NCBI RefSeq assembly: GCF_001266615.1
Contig: NZ_LGHZ01000011.1
Coordinates: 1 to 64,000, forward strand
From: Kluyvera genomosp. 1
GTDB taxonomy: Bacteria > Pseudomonadota > Gammaproteobacteria > Enterobacterales > Enterobacteriaceae
Reading direction: 5' to 3'
Length of the DNA stretch: 64,000 nt
Shown: one piece after another, positions 13,023-21,739 of the stretch
How positions within the stretch are numbered: the stretch's first letter is position 1
Layout: each line of letters begins with the position of its first letter
Position numbers and translations under genes: made by a program
The notes under the pieces: model-generated
What the model was told of the DNA's origin: nothing
Databases searched by the model: none
The model's input: only the letters and a program-made list of their open reading frames with translations

Positions 13023-13919
13023 TCAACCTCTCAGCCGTTTTGCCAGATGCACGGCAACATCTATCCCGCTGCGCTCCAGCGCAATAGATTCTCCGTCCCA
13101 TGCGGCCTGGCGCGTCAGGCAGGTGAGTACGCCACCGGGCGGCATCTCAATCGCCAGCCTGGCTTCACGCTCATTGGCAGAAACGACCGCCTCCTGCCAG
13201 CGAACCGTGCGCGCCATATTCATGGCCAGGTCGTCAGCAATGCGTTCCGGCTGCCACAACACACGCCCGGTACTGCCGCTCAGGTAAGCATGGCGTGGAC
13301 GAGAAAGCGTGACATGACTGAATGCCTCGCACAGCGTCTGTGCCGGTTGCGCCAGCAGCGCGCAGTGCGACGGGACGCTGACCGCCAGACGGTGAGCTTT
13401 GTTCGCCCCTTTATCCAGCGCGCGCTTCGCCACTGCGGCCATGGCCTCATCGCTCCCGGCAATTACAATCTGCGTTTCCGCATTCAGATTGGCAATATAG
13501 GTCCCGCTACCTTCAACCAGCGCCTCCACCTGATTCAGCGTCAGCCCCATTATCGCCGTCAGCCCGTAGCCCTGCGGGTACGCCTGCTCCATTAAATCAC
13601 CGCGCAGTGCTACCAGCTTTAACGCATCGGTAAAGTCGAGCGCACCGGCAACCACCGCCGCCGGATAAGCGCCAATCGATAGGCCACTGACAATATCCGG
13701 CGCTACGCCGCGACGCTCTAACTCCCGAGCCCAGGCAACCCCAGCAATCAACAGCGCCAACTGCACCGCCCGAGTGTGTTTCAGCGCTTCTGGCGTATCC
13801 AGCGTATCGGCTTCAGCGCCCAACACGTCCCGTGCCTGCGCCAACTCAGTGCCGGGAAGATGACGCAGCATATCGGGATGCTGCGTTCCCTGCCCCGGAA
13901 AGGTAAACAGAATTTTCAT
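13023..13919 (-). CDS. mdcH: Malonate decarboxylase malonyl-CoA:ACP transacylase (epsilon)
   Basis: MdcH moves a malonyl group from malonyl-CoA to the MdcC carrier thiol, which primes the malonate decarboxylase cycle. The 298-residue protein has the acyltransferase fold of FabD: GQGTQ at 9-13, nucleophile elbow GLSIG with Ser81, and the catalytic His185 in VPSHC. It is the last gene of the operon, starting immediately after the mdcG stop, with its ribosome site GGGAGG inside the end of mdcG. Confidence 0.93.
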   Translation of the reverse strand: MKILFTFPGQGTQHPDMLRHLPGTELAQARDVLGAEADTLDTPEALKHTRAVQLALLIAGVAWARELERRGVAPDIVSGLSIGAYPAAVVAGALDFTDALKLVALRGDLMEQAYPQGYGLTAIMGLTLNQVEALVEGSGTYIANLNAETQIVIAGSDEAMAAVAKRALDKGANKAHRLAVSVPSHCALLAQPAQTLCEAFSHVTLSRPRHAYLSGSTGRVLWQPERIADDLAMNMARTVRWQEAVVSANEREARLAIEMPPGGVLTCLTRQAAWDGESIALERSGIDVAVHLAKRLRG

Positions 13920-14537
13920 TTAATCCTCCCTGCTCCACGGGTCGCTCACCAGCAGCGGTCCTCGTGGCGTTTTTAACAGTGCCCGGCCATCGCGCAACCA
14001 CTCATTAAGAGCAAACGCGCCGTTTGGCGTTTCGACCTGCGTATCGGCGCGGCATAGCCCATCCGTCAGCTGCTGTTGCCATTTCTCCAGCATCCGACGA
14101 TCGAATGCCTGCGGCGCACGGATAGTGAGATCTAAATCGCTGCTGGCATGAATCACCGGGATCCCGGTGGCCAGCGCATAGCCGGTGCTACCGGTAATCC
14201 CCCAACGCCACGGCCACTGCTGCTGTGACAACAATAAAGCCACCTGAACCGGTGGCTGCGAGATAAACGGTGAGCGTAGCAGGACCTGCGGGTCAACCAA
14301 CGATTCTGGCGAACAGACACGGGTGACAGCATCGGCTTTCGCCCAACCTGCCGCCCGCTGGTCGCGCTTCATTCCACGTACACCAACGGGAATGCGTCCG
14401 GCTTCATCAACATCACGCCGCACCACTACCGGCAGACCGGTATGCCAGACATCATCGACCCAGGACTCGGTGGTCCCTTCCAGCGCATCGCGCGCGTTAA
14501 GCCAGATTAAGTCGTGTGGGCGTAATGTTGCGGTCAT
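13920..14537 (-). CDS. mdcG: Phosphoribosyl-dephospho-CoA transferase MdcG
   Basis: MdcG attaches the prosthetic group 2'-(5''-phosphoribosyl)-3'-dephospho-CoA to apo-MdcC, using the triphosphate precursor made by MdcB. The 205-residue protein carries a nucleotidyltransferase-like acidic pair Asp134/Asp136 in SSDLDLTIR, expected to bind the metal and nucleotide. It lies 3 bases after mdcF and abuts mdcH. Confidence 0.92.
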   Translation of the reverse strand: MTATLRPHDLIWLNARDALEGTTESWVDDVWHTGLPVVVRRDVDEAGRIPVGVRGMKRDQRAAGWAKADAVTRVCSPESLVDPQVLLRSPFISQPPVQVALLLSQQQWPWRWGITGSTGYALATGIPVIHASSDLDLTIRAPQAFDRRMLEKWQQQLTDGLCRADTQVETPNGAFALNEWLRDGRALLKTPRGPLLVSDPWSRED

Positions 14538-14540
14538 GAT

Positions 14541-15500
14541 TTAGATTCCTGAAGTCAGCGAGATAAACAGCGGCAACGACAGGATACACAGGACTGAGCT
14601 CAACAGCAGCACGGCTTCTGCATCCGGCGACTGCACGCCAAAGCGGTTACCGAATACCACACCGAAGAAACCGGCAGACAGTGCAATCATCAAAATGGCG
14701 GTAATCGCGACCGAACCGTGCAGGCCGAGAATCAATACGATGCCCCAGGCAATCGCTGGTTGAATCAGCAGCTTGGCGATGGTGGAGGTGATTACCACGG
14801 TGTTGATCTGCAGTTTACGCGCAGAGAGAATTACCCCGGTCAGGAACAGCGCAGCCGCAGTGGCGGACAGCCCCAACGGTTTAATCGCCGCCAACACCAG
14901 CTCCGGCATTTTGATACCAATCGCGGAGAGGATAACCCCCAGCAGCGGACCCATGACGATCGGTTTCTTAATGGAACGCCACATCAGTACCGGCAGCATG
15001 GAAAGGGTAGAACCGGTGTTACCACCGTCGGCACGTGCTTTTTCACGTTCGAGGATCAGCAAGCAGAACGGCGTCATCAACACGGAGCCGCAGGCAATCG
15101 ACACAGCAACAGACAGTGAGGTTGAAGACGCTTCACCGAGCACACTGCCCAGAATCGGCAGACCCAGCGCCGCATAGTTTGGCAGCGCGACGGTCAGCGT
15201 CAACACGGCCGCATCCTGCGGGGATTTATTGAACAGTTTGGTCGCCATAAAGTAGATGGCAGCGTAGGTAATCCACATCGCCAGCGTCAGCACCAGAATC
15301 AGCGGTGACTGAGCAACAATACCGGCCCATGGCGTTTGTACCGTCGCGCTGAATAGCGCAGCGGGTAAAGCAAAGTCCATCACGAAGATGTTGAGCAGGG
15401 AGACATTTTTGTTGTCCACCATTTTGGCCTTACCGGCCCAGAATCCCAGCAGCATGATGACGAAAATCGGAGCAAGAGCATGAACAATTACGTAAGTCAT
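14541..15500 (-). CDS. mdcF: Malonate transporter MdcF
   Basis: MdcF is an inner-membrane carrier of the auxin efflux carrier family, inferred to import malonate. The 319 residues form about ten hydrophobic segments in two halves joined by a polar loop near residues 150-170. The start at 15500 has AGGTGA upstream. Systems with MdcF lack the MdcL/MdcM transporter pair, and no such pair is present here. An ERIC-like palindrome separates it from mdcE. Confidence 0.93.
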   Translation of the reverse strand: MTYVIVHALAPIFVIMLLGFWAGKAKMVDNKNVSLLNIFVMDFALPAALFSATVQTPWAGIVAQSPLILVLTLAMWITYAAIYFMATKLFNKSPQDAAVLTLTVALPNYAALGLPILGSVLGEASSTSLSVAVSIACGSVLMTPFCLLILEREKARADGGNTGSTLSMLPVLMWRSIKKPIVMGPLLGVILSAIGIKMPELVLAAIKPLGLSATAAALFLTGVILSARKLQINTVVITSTIAKLLIQPAIAWGIVLILGLHGSVAITAILMIALSAGFFGVVFGNRFGVQSPDAEAVLLLSSVLCILSLPLFISLTSGI

Positions 15501-15534
15501 ATTTCACCTGTAATTCAAAAAAGAAAACCACTTC

Positions 15535-15641
15535 GCCATTCAGCCTGCCTCTGCGTTGGCTGCCTTCGCTTACCTCGGTCACTTACTTGAGTAAGCGCCT
15601 AAGGATTCGCTGAGTTGCCGCCTTGATGCCGTCTGAATGAC
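15535..15641. repeat. ERIC-like imperfect palindrome between mdcE and mdcF
   Basis: The core (about 15550-15625) resembles the ERIC consensus: a CACTTACTTGAGTAAG centre, and GGATTCGCT followed by GTTGCCGCCTT. The outer ends differ and form a short inverted repeat CATTCAG/CTGAATG. It lies in the only long gap (248 bases) inside the mdcA-H operon and would fold as a large hairpin in the mRNA. The remaining 15642-15748 shows no gene. Confidence 0.75.
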
Positions 15642-15748
15642 TTTGTGCTTTAGCACTGACGCGATGATTATTATTTTCAGGATGTAGACTGCCTCGCGGG
15701 CGCATAATCACGCCCGCGGGGTCGTACATCTGGCAGGTCTCTTTTTAC

Positions 15749-16552
15749 TTACCAGCTTGCTCGCATACGTTCACGTACGAGAGCGGAACTGCGGCGATTG
15801 TCGGCACCCAAACGACTTTTCAGCGTTGGGTCCTGACGAGCGTCTTTGATGGCCTGTTGCAGCGTGGTTTTCACCTGCGTCAGATCGTTGGCAGACGGGG
15901 CATCCGGGTTGCTGATATCCAGCAGATTTTCCAACAGCCCCAAAGTGGCGTAGTTACTGATGTCATACGCCATCGGAGGAATGGTGGCCGCCAGTTTCTC
16001 CAGCGCGTCGACGGTACGCAGCGTGATGCGGGCCGCAGACTCTTTCCCCATCGCGTGGATCAGCACGCCTTTGTCGTTAAACGCAATCAGACGGTTAGCC
16101 TGATAGCCGTGTGCCAGAAATGCACCGGACATCGCTTTACCCACAATCAGGCCGATTACCGGGTGACCTGCCAGTCGCGCATTGGCGTAAGCCGCTGCAG
16201 CACCGGCCAGCGCCTGGTGAATACCAAAACCTTCTTCACGACGACCGTACGCCTGGCTTGGCACATCAATCACCGCCACAATCGGACGTTTAACCGCTTT
16301 GTCTGCGTCAGCTGCAATGGTTTCGCTCACCACTTTTGCCAGCGTCCAACCTTCCAGCAGGCCCACTTCACCTTTAGCGGCGCGTGGGAAATGGTTGTTG
16401 GCATCGGGAACGACGGCAATAAAGCGCACCGCTTCACCATTGAGTTCACCGTCAACGGCCTGTACGGATGGGCACAGCCCTGACAGACGTTTAACGTTTG
16501 GAGCGAGGGTTTCGAGCCATAATTCGCCACGGCTTATTGAGTTACTCATCAT
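15749..16552 (-). CDS. mdcE: Malonate decarboxylase gamma subunit
   Basis: MdcE forms, with MdcD, the carboxy-lyase that decarboxylates malonyl-S-carrier protein to acetyl-S-carrier protein without biotin. The 267 residues belong to the crotonase-like carboxyltransferase family, with the glycine-rich oxyanion segment VGKAMSGAFLAHG (about 138-150). The ATG overlaps the mdcD stop (ATGA). A second ATG one codon later is better spaced from GGAGGT and may be the true start. Confidence 0.93.
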   Translation of the reverse strand: MMSNSISRGELWLETLAPNVKRLSGLCPSVQAVDGELNGEAVRFIAVVPDANNHFPRAAKGEVGLLEGWTLAKVVSETIAADADKAVKRPIVAVIDVPSQAYGRREEGFGIHQALAGAAAAYANARLAGHPVIGLIVGKAMSGAFLAHGYQANRLIAFNDKGVLIHAMGKESAARITLRTVDALEKLAATIPPMAYDISNYATLGLLENLLDISNPDAPSANDLTQVKTTLQQAIKDARQDPTLKSRLGADNRRSSALVRERMRASW

Positions 16553-17382
16553 TTCACCTCCCGGGCGAAAAGCGCGTGAATCTGTTCGGTATCCGCTTGT
16601 TTACGCGTATCGAAATGGCTTAAACGGTCGAGATACCAGTCATAGTTGTCGGTGCGGTGTTTAGCCGGTACACCTTTCGCCAGCGCATCGTTCATCGCGG
16701 CTTTCACCGCATTGACACCGTCGCCCACCAGCGCTTCTACCAGACCGCTTTGGTAGCGAATTTCGCCGCCGGTCATGCTCCAGATAAACGGACGGTCGCG
16801 GGAGTCATACTCTTCAATCCCGGCTTCCTGTTCGATAACCTGCGGGCCATTGAGCCCCAGGCGCGCTTCACGGGTAACAATCAGATAGCTACACAGCGCC
16901 GCTGCGATAGACATCCCGCCGAAGCAACCGACGGTACCGGCAACGATGCCGACCACCGGGGTGTAACGACGCAAATCAACAATCGCTGCGTGAATATCCG
17001 CGATCGCCGCCAGACCGAGGTTGGCCTCTTGCAAACGCACGCCACCAGTTTCCAGGCTCAGAACGGCCTGAGTTGGAATACCGTTGCGGTTATCTTCTGC
17101 CGCCAGTTCCAGCGCCGCCGCCATTTTGGCACCGGACACTTCGCCCATGCTGCCGCCCTGGAATGCGCCTTCAATAGCCACAACAACGGCTGGTTTACCG
17201 TTGATGGTGCCTTTGGCAACCACCATGCCGTCATCGGCCTGCGGTACGATGCCCTGCGCGCCCAGCCAAGGCGACATCACGCCTTCAAACGGGTCGAGCA
17301 GTTCACGGTAGCTGCCTTCATCAAGCAGCGCATGCGCGCGCTGGCGCGCTTTTAATTCGATAAAACTGCGGTCATCACGCAT
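16549..17382 (-). CDS. mdcD: Malonate decarboxylase beta subunit
   Basis: MdcD is the partner of MdcE in the malonyl-S-ACP decarboxylase. The 277-residue protein is related to the acetyl-CoA carboxylase beta carboxyltransferase, with AFQGGSMGEVSGAKMA near 73-88 and GTVGCFGGMSIAAAL near 149-163 forming the acyl-binding glycine loops. Unlike AccD it shows no N-terminal zinc finger. It overlaps mdcC by 8 bases and mdcE by 4, so synthesis of the subunits is likely coupled. Confidence 0.94.
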   Translation of the reverse strand: MRDDRSFIELKARQRAHALLDEGSYRELLDPFEGVMSPWLGAQGIVPQADDGMVVAKGTINGKPAVVVAIEGAFQGGSMGEVSGAKMAAALELAAEDNRNGIPTQAVLSLETGGVRLQEANLGLAAIADIHAAIVDLRRYTPVVGIVAGTVGCFGGMSIAAALCSYLIVTREARLGLNGPQVIEQEAGIEEYDSRDRPFIWSMTGGEIRYQSGLVEALVGDGVNAVKAAMNDALAKGVPAKHRTDNYDWYLDRLSHFDTRKQADTEQIHALFAREVK

Positions 17383-17674
17383 AGCTCACCTCTTCAAAAA
17401 CCTGTTCGATACGAATGCGTGCCACGCCGGGCGTTGCGCCGAAATCGTGAATCGTCAGTTTCCCGGCCGGCAGGCTGCTGACCGTTTGTAGACGGTTAAG
17501 CAGCGCTTCCCAGCGGCTACGGCTGTTATCGACGGAAGTGGTGATATCAATGGTTAACGTCTGGCCCTGGTCGGCGGTGAATAACACCTCCATATCCCCG
17601 GAGCCCACAACGCCTGCCAGCGCTTTACCGCTTAAGGTGCGGCTGGCCGGTACGGTTAACGTAATGTGTTCCAT
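17375..17674 (-). CDS. mdcC: Malonate decarboxylase acyl carrier protein (delta)
   Basis: MdcC is the 99-residue carrier that holds the acetyl or malonyl thioester. Ser25, in GVVGSGDMEV, is the known attachment site for the phosphoribosyl-dephospho-CoA arm, which differs from the phosphopantetheine of ordinary acyl carrier proteins; the DSL motif of the latter is absent. It follows mdcB by 9 bases and overlaps mdcD. Confidence 0.94.
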   Translation of the reverse strand: MEHITLTVPASRTLSGKALAGVVGSGDMEVLFTADQGQTLTIDITTSVDNSRSRWEALLNRLQTVSSLPAGKLTIHDFGATPGVARIRIEQVFEEVSYA

Positions 17675-17683
17675 AACATCCTC

Positions 17684-18541
17684 TTAATGCTTTAAATAAG
17701 GCGATTCGATGCGATCGAGAAACAGGGTGGCGGCAAGCAAATCCGCAGCGCCGCCCGGCGAAGCGTTCAACGCCAGCATTTGGCTATCGAGCGCCGCCAG
17801 CGCCGCCTGACCCGCCGGATGGGCGCTACCGCCTGCGCGAAGCACTGCGCGAGCGCCATCCTGCATGGCATCAAGCCCTTCCAGCCCTGCGCGGGACAGC
17901 ACACAGGTATCTGTCAGCGAGGTCATGATTGCCATCAGCGCGTCGAGCCTCGCCTGCGTTTCGCTGCTGCCGTTCAACCGGCTTAATCGCAACTGTGGCA
18001 GCGCACGCTGCATCACGTGTGGAAACGCCTGCTGCGCCTCTTCGCGCGCGCCCGGCACCTGATAACGGTGGGTGGCGCGGAGCCCTTTGCTGAAAACCTT
18101 GGGTGCCGCGGCATCCGGCAGCTTCGCCAGTTCTGCGGCGGTGGCCGCAACCTGCTGCGCGCTGCCCGTGCCGCCGTGCATCGCGACGGCGCTAACCAAC
18201 AGCCCCAACGCCCAAATAGCACCGCGGTGGGTATTCACGCCGTCAGTGGCGGCCATCATCTGTTTCTCGCCTTCACGGCCGAGTCGCCCTACGGTTTGTC
18301 TGAGCGCAATGTCCGCTGGACGTTGCCAGCTTTGCTGCGCCAGCGCCTGAAACGTGGAGGTCAGGCTGTGCGCCGAGCGCTCCATGAGCGCCAGAGTAAG
18401 ATCGTGGTGCGCGCCGTTCCCCCGACTGTCCACCAGACCCGGTTTTGGGCTTAATCGTGCTTCGTCAATCAGACATTGCGTGGCGGTTCGCGCCAGCCAT
18501 TCGGCACCGCCTTCAACATGAATCTGGGGCAGAAGTTTCAT
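17684..18541 (-). CDS. mdcB: Triphosphoribosyl-dephospho-CoA synthase MdcB
   Basis: MdcB, a CitG-family enzyme, joins ATP and 3'-dephospho-CoA to give the precursor of the MdcC prosthetic group. The 285-residue protein shows LIDEARLSPKPGLVDSRGNGAH (about 25-45), GVNTHRGAIWALG and the acidic pattern of the family. ATG 18541 is chosen because it overlaps the mdcA stop (TAATG); an in-frame upstream start at 18589 would lie inside mdcA. Confidence 0.93.
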   Translation of the reverse strand: MKLLPQIHVEGGAEWLARTATQCLIDEARLSPKPGLVDSRGNGAHHDLTLALMERSAHSLTSTFQALAQQSWQRPADIALRQTVGRLGREGEKQMMAATDGVNTHRGAIWALGLLVSAVAMHGGTGSAQQVAATAAELAKLPDAAAPKVFSKGLRATHRYQVPGAREEAQQAFPHVMQRALPQLRLSRLNGSSETQARLDALMAIMTSLTDTCVLSRAGLEGLDAMQDGARAVLRAGGSAHPAGQAALAALDSQMLALNASPGGAADLLAATLFLDRIESPYLKH

Positions 18542-20196
18542 TACCAGCTCCGGAATTTCGCAGGTGGGTTGTAAAGACCGCCGGACCATTCAACCAGGTC
18601 AGACACGCTACCGGCCGCCAGCAGAGAACGGGTGGCGTCGGTACGACGAATGCCCATATCTTCTGGATAAACAACCTTGCCGCTCTGGCGCAGCGCGGCG
18701 ACACGTTTAGCGTCAACGCCCAGACCAATGTCGGTAATCCCGGCAACCGCAGCGACCATCGCACGGCGTTCTTCCAGGCTTTCCGCACGATAGAGGTACG
18801 CAATCCCCTCTTCGGTCAGCACGTGGGTCACGTCGTCGCCATAGATCATGACGGGAGCTAATGGCATACCGGAGCTTTTGGCCACTTCAACGGCATCGAG
18901 TTTTTCGACGAATGTTGGTTTCACGCCGGCCTGGAAGGTTTCGACCATCTGTACAACGAGTTTTTTACCGCGCTGCATAGGGTCAGGCTCGGTAATCATG
19001 TTCAGCCAGGCAGGTGTTGCATGACGACGACCATGCGGGTCGTGCCCCATGTTTGGCGCGCCGCCGAAACCAGAAAGACGACCACGGGTTACCGTTGAGG
19101 AGTTGGCATAGCCATCGACCTGCAAGGTGGAACCAATGAACATATCCACCGCGTACTGGCCTGCCAGCTGGCAGAACGCACGGTTAGAACGCATGGAACC
19201 ATCGGCACCGGTAAAGAAGATGTCTGGACGGGCACGGATATACTCTTCCATCCCCAGCTCACCGCCGAAGCAGTGCACGCTTTCCACCCAGCCGCTTTCA
19301 ATCGCCGGAATCAGCGTTGGATGCGGGTTCAGGGTCCAGTGTTTACAGATTTTGCCTTTCAGACCAAGCTGTTCGCCGTAGGTTGGCAGCAGCAGTTCAA
19401 TCGCTGCGGTGTTAAAACCGATACCGTGGTTGAGCGACTGTACCTGGTGTTCCGCGTAGATCCCTTTAATGGCCATCATCGCCATCAGGATATGCTCCTG
19501 TTTGATCAGGCGCGGGTCGCGGGTAAACAGCGGTTCGATAAAGAACGGTTTGTCGGCCACAACCACGTAGTCAATCCACGAACCCGGGATATCGACGCGC
19601 GGCAGATCGCATTCATCGTCCACCAGTTCATTAACCTGGGCGATGACGATACCGTCATGGAATGCGGCGGCTTCCACCAGCGCCGGAGTATCTTCGGTAC
19701 TTGCGCCGGTATAGAGGTTGCCTTTACGGTCAGCTTTAAAGCCGGCAATCAGCGCCACGTTTGGCGAGAGATCGACATATAGACGGGAGTAAAGCTCGAT
19801 ATAGGTGTGAATGGCGCCGATTTCCAGCAGACCATCTTCCAGCAGCTGCGAAATACGCAGGCTCTGGGTACCAGAGAATGAGAAATCCAGCTTGCGAGCG
19901 ATACCTTTTTCAAAGATATCCAGATGTTCGCTACGCCCGACGCTTGGCATAATCATGTGCAGGTCATGCACAATCTGTGGGTTAACCTCAGCCAGCATAC
20001 GAGACAGGAAATCTGCCTGCTTTTGGTTATTCCCTTCTAATACCACGCGGTCACCCGGCGCGATCAGTTTTTCCAGCATCGCGGTCAGGTCTGCGGTCGG
20101 CAGAACCTTGCCCTGCACCGGAATGGAAGCCAGACGTCGCTGTTTTTCAGTGCGACGTGTGTTCCAGACGCGTGCTGGTGTTTGCCCAGATAACAT
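18541..20196 (-). CDS. mdcA: Malonate decarboxylase alpha subunit (acetyl-S-ACP:malonate ACP transferase)
   Basis: MdcA exchanges malonate for the acetyl group on MdcC, giving malonyl-S-ACP and free acetate. The 551 residues match the K. pneumoniae length as I recall it and show CoA-transferase family segments (for example the glycine-rich FGGAPNMGHDPHGRR near residue 390). It is the first gene of the operon, with a strong AGGAGG before ATG 20196. The 249-base region upstream, shared with yheT, must hold its promoter. Confidence 0.95.
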   Translation of the reverse strand: MLSGQTPARVWNTRRTEKQRRLASIPVQGKVLPTADLTAMLEKLIAPGDRVVLEGNNQKQADFLSRMLAEVNPQIVHDLHMIMPSVGRSEHLDIFEKGIARKLDFSFSGTQSLRISQLLEDGLLEIGAIHTYIELYSRLYVDLSPNVALIAGFKADRKGNLYTGASTEDTPALVEAAAFHDGIVIAQVNELVDDECDLPRVDIPGSWIDYVVVADKPFFIEPLFTRDPRLIKQEHILMAMMAIKGIYAEHQVQSLNHGIGFNTAAIELLLPTYGEQLGLKGKICKHWTLNPHPTLIPAIESGWVESVHCFGGELGMEEYIRARPDIFFTGADGSMRSNRAFCQLAGQYAVDMFIGSTLQVDGYANSSTVTRGRLSGFGGAPNMGHDPHGRRHATPAWLNMITEPDPMQRGKKLVVQMVETFQAGVKPTFVEKLDAVEVAKSSGMPLAPVMIYGDDVTHVLTEEGIAYLYRAESLEERRAMVAAVAGITDIGLGVDAKRVAALRQSGKVVYPEDMGIRRTDATRSLLAAGSVSDLVEWSGGLYNPPAKFRSW

Positions 20197-20294
20197 TATT
20201 AACCTCCTGATTCAGCTAATCATTTTGATTGCTTAACACTGGAAAGAGTGTGCACCCTGGTGAGAAAGTCATCAATTAAGCGTAGGCGTGAATC

Positions 20295-20311
20295 ATTAGC
20301 TTGAGAGTAAT
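20295..20311. promoter_or_regulatory. Candidate LysR-type (MdcR) binding site
   Basis: An interrupted palindrome ATTA-N9-TAAT fits the T-N11-A rule of LysR-family operators. It lies about 100 bases upstream of mdcA in the divergent mdcA/yheT region, a typical activator position. It has not been matched to a published MdcR site. Confidence 0.45.
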
Positions 20312-20327
20312 AATTGAAGTAACAATT

Positions 20328-20343
20328 TGTGATTAGGATCAGA
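20328..20343. promoter_or_regulatory. Weak candidate CRP site upstream of mdcA
   Basis: TGTGA-N6-TCAGA matches nine of ten core CRP positions. It is about 140 bases from the mdcA start and about 110 from yheT. Catabolite control of malonate use is reasonable, but a single imperfect site is weak evidence. Confidence 0.35.
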
Positions 20344-20445
20344 TTACGCAGGGGCAAAAAAGGCTACTGGTGCCTCATTTTCATAAACACGATGGCAAAG
20401 TGGCGGTATAGTAGGCGCCAGATTTTAAGTAGACATCGCCGAGTT

Positions 20446-21468
20446 ATGACTGAAACAACCCACCACGACCTCAATATCGACACCTCAAGCAGCGCGGACT
20501 TCGTGCCAATGCGCGGCGTCAGCAATCGTCATCTCCAGACGATGCTGCCACGTCTTATCCGCCGCAAGCTGCAATTCACACCATGCTGGCAGCGCCTTGA
20601 ACTGCCGGACGGTGATTTTGTCGATTTAGCGTGGAGTGAAGATCCCGAGGGCGCACGTCACAAACCGCGACTGGTGGTGTTTCATGGTCTCGAAGGTAGC
20701 CTGTACAGCCCTTACGCTCACGGCCTGATTAACGCCGCCAAACAGCAGGGCTGGCTGGGCGTAGTGATGCATTTCCGTGGCTGTAGCGGTGAGCCAAACC
20801 GCCTGAACCGAATTTATCATTCCGGTGAAACAGAAGACGGCAGCTGGTTCTTGCACTGGCTGGCTCGTGAATTCGGCCCCGCGCCAACCGCGGCTGTCGG
20901 CTACTCGCTGGGCGGCAATATGCTGGCCTGTCTGCTGGCAAAAGAAGGTGATGAAGTCCCGATTGATGCGGCAGTGATTGTCTCCGCGCCATTTATGCTC
21001 GAAGCATGTAGCTACCACATGGATAAAGGCTTCTCACGCGTTTACCAGCGCTACCTGCTGAATCTGCTCAAAGGCAACGCATCGCGTAAACTGAAGGCCT
21101 ATCCCGGTTCGCTGCCGGTCGACTTGCGTCAGTTGAAAAGCATGCGCCGGATCCGCGAGTTTGATGATTCTATCACCTCGAAGATCCACGGTTTTGCCGA
21201 TGCTATCGACTACTACCGCCAGTGCAGCGCGATGCCAACGCTCAGCAAAATTACCAAGCCGACGCTTATCATCCACTCGAAGGACGATCCCTTTATGGAT
21301 CATCACTCCATTCCGGCTCAGGAAGAGCTGCCGGATAACGTCGAGTACCAGTTAACCGAGCACGGCGGTCACGTCGGCTTTATCGGCGGCACCCTTCGTC
21401 ATCCGGAAATGTGGCTGGAAAAACGCATTCCCAGCTGGCTGATGACCTGGCTTGGAGCAAAAGGATGA
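20446..21468 (+). CDS. yheT: YheT family alpha/beta hydrolase
   Basis: This predicted esterase-type hydrolase has 340 residues and an unknown substrate. The nucleophile elbow GYSLGG places Ser154; Asp280 in HSKDDPFMD and His309 in EHGGHVGF complete a probable catalytic triad. The start at 20446 gives the E. coli length; an open frame continues 39 codons upstream but begins inside the mdcA regulatory region. The stop overlaps the yheU start (ATGA). In E. coli it follows yheS directly; here the mdc cluster separates them. Confidence 0.92.
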   Translation: MTETTHHDLNIDTSSSADFVPMRGVSNRHLQTMLPRLIRRKLQFTPCWQRLELPDGDFVDLAWSEDPEGARHKPRLVVFHGLEGSLYSPYAHGLINAAKQQGWLGVVMHFRGCSGEPNRLNRIYHSGETEDGSWFLHWLAREFGPAPTAAVGYSLGGNMLACLLAKEGDEVPIDAAVIVSAPFMLEACSYHMDKGFSRVYQRYLLNLLKGNASRKLKAYPGSLPVDLRQLKSMRRIREFDDSITSKIHGFADAIDYYRQCSAMPTLSKITKPTLIIHSKDDPFMDHHSIPAQEELPDNVEYQLTEHGGHVGFIGGTLRHPEMWLEKRIPSWLMTWLGAKG

Positions 21469-21683
21469 TCATTCCCTGGCAGGACCTCGACCCTGAAACG
21501 CTGGATAGACTGATTGAAAGCTTTGTCTTGCGCGAAGGCACTGATTATGGTGAATATGAACGTTCACTTGCGCAAAAGGTCGCCGACGTAAAACAGCAGC
21601 TACAAACAGGCGAAGCGGTGCTGGTTTGGTCCGAGCTTCACGAGACCGTCAACATCATGCCCCGTAACCAATTTCGCGGTTAA
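21465..21683 (+). CDS. yheU: YheU family protein
   Basis: This conserved small protein of 72 residues, starting [13 protein letters not shown], has no assigned function. The ATG is set by the four-base overlap with yheT and the family length. It is acidic, with no membrane segment, and probably belongs to a yheT-yheU-prkB operon. Confidence 0.92.
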   Translation: MIIPWQDLDPETLDRLIESFVLREGTDYGEYERSLAQKVADVKQQLQTGEAVLVWSELHETVNIMPRNQFRG

Positions 21684-21739
21684 CTATACTTACCGGAAGC
21701 CCACCCCGCTTCCGGTAGCCTGTTCAGGGAGTTATTCGC

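Noticed and set aside
15535-15641. ERIC-like sequence considered as an insertion sequence or attachment site
   Set aside because: It has no transposase, no target duplication that I can see, and its core matches the ERIC family.
20329-20445. An N-terminal extension of yheT by 39 codons
   Set aside because: It covers the mdcA/yheT regulatory region and exceeds the family length, and the ATG at 20446 begins the conserved protein.
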